Positions 43,551-49,263 of a DNA stretch of 49,263 bases are shown here, piece after piece. The first letter of the stretch is position 1; the number at the start of each line of letters is the position of its first letter. Origin of the DNA: Allorhizocola rhizosphaerae (lineage in GTDB: Bacteria; Actinomycetota; Actinomycetes; Mycobacteriales; Micromonosporaceae). Where the stretch lies: assembly GCF_003426775.1 (NCBI RefSeq), contig NZ_QJUG01000038.1:1-49263 (forward strand). Direction: 5' to 3'. A program made the translations under genes and the position numbers. Below the pieces are notes generated by a model. That model made no database searches, was not told the origin of the DNA, and saw only the letters and a list, made by a program, of their open reading frames with translations.

Positions 43551-46361
43551 TGAGATCCCCCCGCTGCCCGCGGCGTTTCGCGCGGGCAGCGCGGCGGTGA
43601 GGTTGGCGCGGATGCTGTGCACGTTGGTCTGGATTTCCTCGGTGTGGTCGGTGCCGAGGCTTGTGAGGATGTCCAGGGCGTGTTGCCAGTGCTGACGTGC
43701 CTGATGGTGCTGCCTCATGGCCCAGTAGGCGTGGGCGAGGCCGTCGTGGGCGCGGGCTTGGTCTGCGGGCTGGGCGAGATCGGTCGCGAGTTCAAGTGCC
43801 TTGTGATGGTGGGTGAGTGCGAGGTCAGAGCGGCCGATGGCGTGTTGCAGGCGGCCCAGGCCTTGCATAGCCTCCAAATGCCAGTTGTCGTTGTGCAACT
43901 CACGGGCATGCGTGAGCAGCTGCTGAAAGAATTCGGCTGCCTGGTGGTATTCGTGCTGGGCCAAGTGGACGTGGCCGAGACCGTGCAGCGCCTGTAGTTC
44001 GCCGCCGCGCCCGCCGATGTCCTGGGTGATCTGCAGTGCCCGGCCGTAGTGGTCGGCGGCCTGCTTGTGGCGGCTGAGCATGCGGTCGACTTGGCCCAGA
44101 CCGTTGAGTGCGTACATCTCGCCGATACGATCGCCGATGTCCTGGGCGATGCGCAGCGCCCGGCCGTAGTGGCCGGTGGCCTGCTCATAGTGACCCTGCA
44201 GCCGGTGGACGTGGCCGAGACCAAGCAGCGCCTGTAGCACGCCGCTAAGGTCGCCGATGTCCTGGGCGATCCGCAGCGCTCGCCCATAGTGGTCGACCGC
44301 CTGCTCGTAGCGGCCCACCATCATTTCGACGTGGCCGATCCCGAGCCATGCCTGAAGTTCTCCGCCGCGACCGCCGATATCGCGGATGTCCTGGGCGATC
44401 TGCACGACCCGCTCGTAATGGTCGACGGCCAGTTTGTAGTCGTGCATCATCCAACGCGTATGACCGAGACCGAGCAGCGCCTCCAGTTCGCCGCCACGGT
44501 CGCGAATGTCTTGCGCGATCTGCAATGCCCGCCCATAGTGCTCGATGGCCTGCTTGTGGCGGCTCGACAATCTGTGCACGTGGCCGATGCGGGTCAGCGC
44601 GTCCATCTCGGCCGGCTGATCGCGAAGGTCACCGGCGAGCTCAAAGGCGTGTTGGTGCAGGGATTGCGCGTCACGGTAGCGGCCGCGGATGAGCAGATGC
44701 CGGTCCAACAGGGCCGACAGCTGCCGGGTGTGTTCGGGCCAGCCGTGTTGCGCCGCATGGCGTGCGGTGGCCAGCAGGTTGGCCAGCTCGGTGTCCAGCC
44801 ACAGGTCGGCCCGCCTCACGTCGGGCAGGTCGGGTATCAGGCTGGCGGCCGGTGGGATCGCGCCGCGGAGCCTCCGTTGATAGGGCTGGGCGATGGTCAA
44901 TGCCGTGGCCGTCGTGTGCCGGTAGAAGTCCAGCAGCCGCGCGACCGCCTCCTGCCGCACATCGGCCGAATCGACGGTGGCGCTCAGGGTCTGGGCGTGG
45001 GCGCGAATGAGGTCGTGCAGCCGGTAGCGACGGTAGACGGGCTCCTCCAGCAGGTGTTCGCTGTGCAGCCGGTCCAGGTGGTGCTGTGCCTCCCGCAGCG
45101 AGACACCGGCCAGGGCGGCGGCCGCGTATGCCTCGATCTCCACGCCGGGGTGCAGGCCGAGCAGGCGGAACAACCGCTGCTGCGCGGTGGGCAGGTGCTG
45201 ATAGGACAGATCGAACACCGCGGCAACGGTGCGATTTTCCGCGGTCATCGTCAGCAGGCCACCGGTCGACGCCCGCACCTCCCGCAGCAGATCCTCGATG
45301 GTCCACGACCGGTGCCGCAGATACAGGCTGGCCGTGATCGATATCGCCAGTGGCAGGAATCCGCACGCGCGCACCAGTTCGGCCACGGTCTGCGGATGGG
45401 CGGCGGCATGCGGCGCAAGCCGCACAAACATCGTGCTCGCCGCGTCCGGGGCGAGCACGTCCAGCGGCATCGGGATCGCCGCGGGCAGGTCACCCAGGCT
45501 GCGCCGCGAGGTCACCAACACCAGGCAATCGGGTGTGCCCGGCAACAGCGGCAGGACCTGTTCGGTGCAGGCGGCGTCATCGAGCACCAGCAGCAGCCGC
45601 CGTCCGGCCATCCGATCCCGCCACAGCCCGGCCCGCGCATCCACCGCCGCCGGAAGGAACTGGGCAGCCACCCCATCGGCGGCCAGCAGTGCCGCCAGCG
45701 CGTCGGTCGGATCGATGGGAAGCTGGCCGGGGGTGTGGGCGTGCAGATTGAGGAACAACTGCCGGTCGCGGAAACGCTCCTTCAACCGGTGCGCCACGTG
45801 CACGGCCAGGCTGGTCTTGCCAATGCCCGGCATGCCGTCGATGGCATGGATGGCGATCAGGCCACCGCCGCTCTGCGCGGCACTGGCGACCGCGGTGGCG
45901 ATCTGCTCAAGTTCCTTGTCCCGGCCCACGAACACCGCCTGATCGGCCGGCAGCGTGCACCGCACCGGTTCCGGACCCGCCGCGACAGCCGGTCCATCGG
46001 CAGCCGGCTCTGCCAGCAGGGCGGGCGACGTGGGCACCGACGGTGTGGCGGCGATGCGCCGCCGAGCGGCCACCCAACGATCCACCTCGTTTCGGTCGCA
46101 GCCGCAGCTGCGCACGAACGTCGCGACGAGGTCCTCGCGGGGCAGCGTGTTCCGCGACAACGCCGCGGTTATCGTGCTGCGCGGCAACACCTGCCCGTCG
46201 GCGGCGGCAGCCTTTTCCAGCCGCCGAAAACCCATGCCGGACCAGTGCTTCAACCGCCGCAGCGCATCGACGAACTCGGCCGCTGTGCCCGCCGCGGCCG
46301 GGTCGGGCCGGCCACCATCGCCGACCGGGCCAGCAGTACGCACCACGCGAGCCACCCCCAT
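43536..46361 (-). CDS. STAND regulator with non-BTAD helix-turn-helix, NB-ARC and TPR repeats
   Basis: The 941-residue protein has the NB-ARC and TPR parts of the SARP regulators but not their N-terminus. Residues about 25-105 form an XRE-like helical domain (FVDALRRLKHWSGMGFRRLE, then ITAALSRNTLPREDLVATFV) linked to NB-ARC, whose P-loop DGMPGIGKTSLAVHVAH is near 180. A winged-helix linker (LHDLIRAHAQ) follows, then TPR units up to about 900. Five 40-residue units (HYGRALRIAQDIGD type) are nearly identical, a sign of recent expansion. The layout is that of a signal-transducing STAND ATPase; regulation of a metabolite cluster or immune-like sensing are both possible. No TTA codon was seen. Its end overlaps the small exported gene. 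Confidence 0.85.
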   Translation of the reverse strand: MGVARVVRTAGPVGDGGRPDPAAAGTAAEFVDALRRLKHWSGMGFRRLEKAAAADGQVLPRSTITAALSRNTLPREDLVATFVRSCGCDRNEVDRWVAARRRIAATPSVPTSPALLAEPAADGPAVAAGPEPVRCTLPADQAVFVGRDKELEQIATAVASAAQSGGGLIAIHAIDGMPGIGKTSLAVHVAHRLKERFRDRQLFLNLHAHTPGQLPIDPTDALAALLAADGVAAQFLPAAVDARAGLWRDRMAGRRLLLVLDDAACTEQVLPLLPGTPDCLVLVTSRRSLGDLPAAIPMPLDVLAPDAASTMFVRLAPHAAAHPQTVAELVRACGFLPLAISITASLYLRHRSWTIEDLLREVRASTGGLLTMTAENRTVAAVFDLSYQHLPTAQQRLFRLLGLHPGVEIEAYAAAALAGVSLREAQHHLDRLHSEHLLEEPVYRRYRLHDLIRAHAQTLSATVDSADVRQEAVARLLDFYRHTTATALTIAQPYQRRLRGAIPPAASLIPDLPDVRRADLWLDTELANLLATARHAAQHGWPEHTRQLSALLDRHLLIRGRYRDAQSLHQHAFELAGDLRDQPAEMDALTRIGHVHRLSSRHKQAIEHYGRALQIAQDIRDRGGELEALLGLGHTRWMMHDYKLAVDHYERVVQIAQDIRDIGGRGGELQAWLGIGHVEMMVGRYEQAVDHYGRALRIAQDIGDLSGVLQALLGLGHVHRLQGHYEQATGHYGRALRIAQDIGDRIGEMYALNGLGQVDRMLSRHKQAADHYGRALQITQDIGGRGGELQALHGLGHVHLAQHEYHQAAEFFQQLLTHARELHNDNWHLEAMQGLGRLQHAIGRSDLALTHHHKALELATDLAQPADQARAHDGLAHAYWAMRQHHQARQHWQHALDILTSLGTDHTEEIQTNVHSIRANLTAALPARNAAGSGGISSATG
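43995..44570 (-). repeat. Five near-identical 120-bp TPR-coding repeats
   Basis: Units of 120-126 bases encoding the HYGRALxIxQDI pattern recur five times in the STAND gene, with shared blocks such as GTCCTGGGCGAT. The similarity at base level suggests recent tandem duplication, and such arrays can change length by recombination. Confidence 0.7.
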
Positions 46362-46455
46362 CGGCCATCCAGTGTAGCCGCCATCGACAGACTTGGCTGT
46401 TACGGAAAGCCGGGCAACTCGGATTTCTGCCGGGGAAGCCGGCTCGTGGAGTCAC

Positions 46456-49263
46456 TCAATGGCTTGCGGGAGTTGCGCTTTGGGCTTCGGGCACACCGAG
46501 ATCGGTGTAGATGGCTGCGGCCTGATGGCGGTGGTGATCGGCGGCGCCGGCGTCGCGCAGGGTGCGAGCCAGGCCGTCGTGGGCGCGGGCCTGCTCGTGG
46601 CGGTCGCCGATCTCGACGGCGAGGGCGAGGGCGGCGGCGTGCCGCGTGCTCGCCTCGTCGAGCCGACGCAGGGCGTGCAGCGTCTCCCCCTTGCCGTTGA
46701 GCGCCTGGATCTCCACGCCACGATCGCCGATTTCGCGGGCTATCGCGAGTGCGTGGTCAAGATCTTCAATGCTTTCCTGGTACCTGCCGAGCAGCCCACG
46801 GATCACGCCGCGGTCGCTGAGCGTGGCCGCCTCGTCGGCCAGCTCCCCGCTTTGCCGCTGTATGGCCAGCGCTCGATCGCAGTGGTCCAGCGCCTCCTCG
46901 TGCCGGCCGAGGCTGGCCAGCACGTTGCCGAGGTTGGTCAGCGTGTGCGCCTCCCAGCTGTGGTCGCCGGCCTCGCGGTGTATGGCCAGCGCGCGTTCCA
47001 GGTGGTCCTGCGCCTCGTCGTAGCGCCCGAGACGCCACAACGCGTTGCCCGCGTTGCCCAGCGCGTGGGCCTCGCTCGGCCGGTCCCCGGCGGCCTGATA
47101 GATCGCCAAAGCCTGCTCGCACAGCGCCAGCACTTCCCTGTACCGGCCGCGGCGCTCCTGAATGACACCGATGTTGTTGAGCACGGTTGCCTCCGCCACG
47201 CGGTCGCCGGCCGAGCGATGGATGAGCACGGCCTGCCCGTAGTGGTCGATGGCGTCGTCATAGCGCCCGAGGCTGTAGCAAGTGGCACCGAGGGTCTCCA
47301 GATCGTTCGCCTCACCCTGACGATCACCGATTGCGCGGTGGATCGGCAGCGCCCGTTGCAGGTGGCCCTCCGCCTCGTCGTAGCGCCCGAGCCGCCACAA
47401 CGTGTTGGCGAGGCTGTGTAGTGCGGACCCCTGCCCGGCACGGTTTCCTGCTCCCACGGCCGCGTCGAACGCGTGCTGGTGGATGGTGAGGGCGTCGAAA
47501 TGGTGGGCGCTGGTGTCCAAATAGGGGCGTAAGGTGGCCGAGAGGTCGATCGCGTGTGTGGGCCAGTCATGGGCGGCGGCGTATTTCGTTGCGGCGACAA
47601 GGTTTTGCATTTCGGTGTCCAGCCAGGCCCGCGCGGCGGATACCGTGCCGAGCGACGGGATCTCAGTGGCCGGCGCGACCGGGCGCGGCCGGCGGTGCCT
47701 GGTCCGCGGGGATATCACGTCCACCGCGACCGACGCGGTGTGCAGGTAATGGGCGAGCATCCGGCCGACGGCGTCGCGCCGTTGCGCGGGCGTCTCGGTT
47801 TCGTGCGCGGCCGTATGGGCGTACTGGAAAAGCAAGTCATGGAACCGATATCGGCCGGGAGACGGCAGCTGCAGCAGATGCGCGTCGAGCAGGTCTTCGA
47901 GAAGGCGTTCGGCGCGGTCGACCGGGAGGCCCGCCGCCGCAGCCGCCAGGTAGGTGTCGAAATCGGGCCCCGGAGCGAGCCCCAGCAGCCGGAACAACCG
48001 TTGCTGCGGCTCGGTGAGCTGCGGGTAGGAAAGGGCGAGTGAGGCCGCGACGCTGCGGTCGCCGACGGCCAGCTCGGTGAGCACGCGCTGGCGATCGCGC
48101 AGCCGTTGCGCCAGGTGTTGGACGGTCCAGGCGGGGCGGGCGCGCAGCCTGGCGGCGGCGATGCGGATCGCCAGGGGCAGCCGGTCGCACAGACCCACGA
48201 CCTCCGCGATGTCGTCCGGATCGGCCGTGCCGCCGCGCCGGGTGCCAAGGATCCGGCTGAACAGCGCGGCCGCGTCCGCCGGCGGCAGCGCATCAAGCGA
48301 AACGACATCCGTGCTGTCCAGGTCCACCAGCCGGCGTCGACTGGTCACTATGGTCAGGCAGCCGGCAGCCCCGGGCAGCAGCGGGCGCACCTGGGCGGCG
48401 CTGCCCGCGTTGTCCAGGACCAACAGCACCCGGCGGCCGGCCAACTCGGCGCGCCACCGTGCCGCTCGCTGCTCGGCGTCGGCCGGGATGCTTTCTCCTG
48501 GTACGCCCAACGCCCGCAGCAACAGGTCGAGCGCCGCGCCGGGATCGACCGGGTCCCGGCCCTCGCTGTGCGCGTGCAGGTCCAAGAACAGCTGACCGTC
48601 GGGGTACCGGTCGGCGAGCCGATGGGCGATGTGGACGGCCAATGTGGACTTGCCCACGCCACCCATCCCGTCGACGGCAAGCACGATCGCCGCCTGTCCC
48701 GGCGCGGTCGACAGCGCGGCGAGCATGCGCCGCAGCTCGCCCCCGCGGCCGGTGAAGTCGGCGACATCGGCGGGGAGGTCGTTGCGCGGTGTCCATGCGC
48801 GACCCGAACCCACCGCGGGCACATCGGGTACCAAAGAAGGATCGCCCGTCAGAATGCGCTGATGCATGCGGGTCAGGGCCACTCCCGGCTCCACCCCCAG
48901 CTCCTCGACGAGCAGCGCGCGTGCGGTCGTGTAGGTCCGCAGCGCCTCGGCCTGCCGGTCCGCCCGGTAGAGCGCGAGCATCAGCAACGCCCACAACCGT
49001 TCCCGGAGCGGGAAGTCCTTCACCAGCCGGGTGAGATCGGTGATCGCCTCGGCGTGCCTGCCGGCCTCCAGGTCCAGGCTGATCCGCTGCTCAACCGCTT
49101 CCAGGTGCTGCTCGGTCAGCCTGTGCCGGGCCGCCTCGATCGATTCGCCGGACAGCCCCGCCAGCGGCTCGCCGCGCCACAGCGCAAGCGCCGCCGCGAC
49201 CTCACCGGCAGCCGCGACCCGCTCGCCGCGCTCGCCGTGCTGCGCGGCCGCGGCCAGGTGGCG
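46456..49263 (-). CDS. SARP/AfsR-type STAND regulator (SARP 5, partial)
   Basis: The gene runs off the window end; 935 codons and a stop are visible, starting inside the BTAD domain (ALALWRGEPLAGLSG, GVEPGVALTRMHQRIL). NB-ARC has P-loop DGMGGVGKSTLAVHIAH and the sequence DGQLFLDLHAHS, closer to the STAND protein at 43536 than to SARP 1-3. At least eight TPR units follow with 120-bp spacing at DNA level. A TTA codon lies at 47530. The N-terminal DNA-binding domain is outside the window. It is 94 bases upstream of the STAND gene at 46361 in the same direction, so the two may be co-transcribed. Confidence 0.85.
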   Translation of the reverse strand, partial: RHLAAAAQHGERGERVAAAGEVAAALALWRGEPLAGLSGESIEAARHRLTEQHLEAVEQRISLDLEAGRHAEAITDLTRLVKDFPLRERLWALLMLALYRADRQAEALRTYTTARALLVEELGVEPGVALTRMHQRILTGDPSLVPDVPAVGSGRAWTPRNDLPADVADFTGRGGELRRMLAALSTAPGQAAIVLAVDGMGGVGKSTLAVHIAHRLADRYPDGQLFLDLHAHSEGRDPVDPGAALDLLLRALGVPGESIPADAEQRAARWRAELAGRRVLLVLDNAGSAAQVRPLLPGAAGCLTIVTSRRRLVDLDSTDVVSLDALPPADAAALFSRILGTRRGGTADPDDIAEVVGLCDRLPLAIRIAAARLRARPAWTVQHLAQRLRDRQRVLTELAVGDRSVAASLALSYPQLTEPQQRLFRLLGLAPGPDFDTYLAAAAAGLPVDRAERLLEDLLDAHLLQLPSPGRYRFHDLLFQYAHTAAHETETPAQRRDAVGRMLAHYLHTASVAVDVISPRTRHRRPRPVAPATEIPSLGTVSAARAWLDTEMQNLVAATKYAAAHDWPTHAIDLSATLRPYLDTSAHHFDALTIHQHAFDAAVGAGNRAGQGSALHSLANTLWRLGRYDEAEGHLQRALPIHRAIGDRQGEANDLETLGATCYSLGRYDDAIDHYGQAVLIHRSAGDRVAEATVLNNIGVIQERRGRYREVLALCEQALAIYQAAGDRPSEAHALGNAGNALWRLGRYDEAQDHLERALAIHREAGDHSWEAHTLTNLGNVLASLGRHEEALDHCDRALAIQRQSGELADEAATLSDRGVIRGLLGRYQESIEDLDHALAIAREIGDRGVEIQALNGKGETLHALRRLDEASTRHAAALALAVEIGDRHEQARAHDGLARTLRDAGAADHHRHQAAAIYTDLGVPEAQSATPASH
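46560..47470 (-). repeat. TPR-coding tandem repeats with 120-bp period
   Basis: Blocks such as CGCCTCGTCGTAGCGCCCGA recur (for example near 47012 and 47372, exactly three periods apart). They encode the LGRYDEAxDHL units of SARP 5. Confidence 0.6.

Noticed and set aside
44289-46700. Very long plus-strand frame (803 codons) opposite the STAND gene.
   Set aside because: Repetitive antisense translation of the TPR repeats; the minus frame has clear NB-ARC and TPR domains.

Overview
The window is high-GC DNA from a mycelial actinomycete. Signs of this are GTG starts, several apparently leaderless genes, four large SARP/AfsR-type regulators with BTAD domains, an LppU-like exported protein, a family 5 (UdgB-type) uracil-DNA glycosylase, a MoxR/DUF58/DUF4129 block, and a tRNA-Leu(UAA) of the bldA type. 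A Pseudonocardiales-like host is my guess; the genus cannot be read from the sequence.

Layout. 1-3634: the tail of a coiled-coil protein, a decayed SARP remnant and an intact SARP regulator. 3912-10720: a secreted Asp-box beta-propeller protein followed by a four-gene sugar ABC transporter (permease, lipoprotein, ATPase, permease). 10730-14763: housekeeping genes (MltG-type transglycosylase, Ppx/GppA phosphatase, LppU-like protein, dienelactone hydrolase, uracil-DNA glycosylase). 14890-19080: a five-gene MoxR/DUF58 membrane block. 19175-28574: type II NADH dehydrogenase, a two-component system, a homocysteine S-methyltransferase, a thiolase, a Bax-inhibitor-1 protein and a polytopic membrane protein. 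28678-28760: tRNA-Leu(UAA).

From 28.8 kb onward the content is accessory: an SGNH hydrolase, a three-repeat exported protein, a cyclase-family hydrolase, a second SARP regulator, a fused pseudogene pair (lactonase/TetR), a third SARP regulator, an HxlR/NIPSNAP/DUF1579 group, an lgt fragment, two small four-cysteine exported proteins, a DoxX protein, a STAND regulator in which another DNA-binding domain replaces the BTAD region, and a fifth STAND regulator cut by the window end.

How the genes connect. UUA is a rare codon in such genomes, and the tRNA that reads it lies in this window. I find in-frame TTA codons in SARP 1 (three), the secreted propeller protein (one), the first ABC permease (one), the ABC ATPase (one), SARP 3 (one) and SARP 5 (one), and noticed none in the housekeeping genes. 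The 0.9-10.7 kb block therefore looks like a development-gated locus that pairs secreted carbohydrate handling with sugar uptake. No CRISPR array, insertion sequence, integrase or rRNA was seen.
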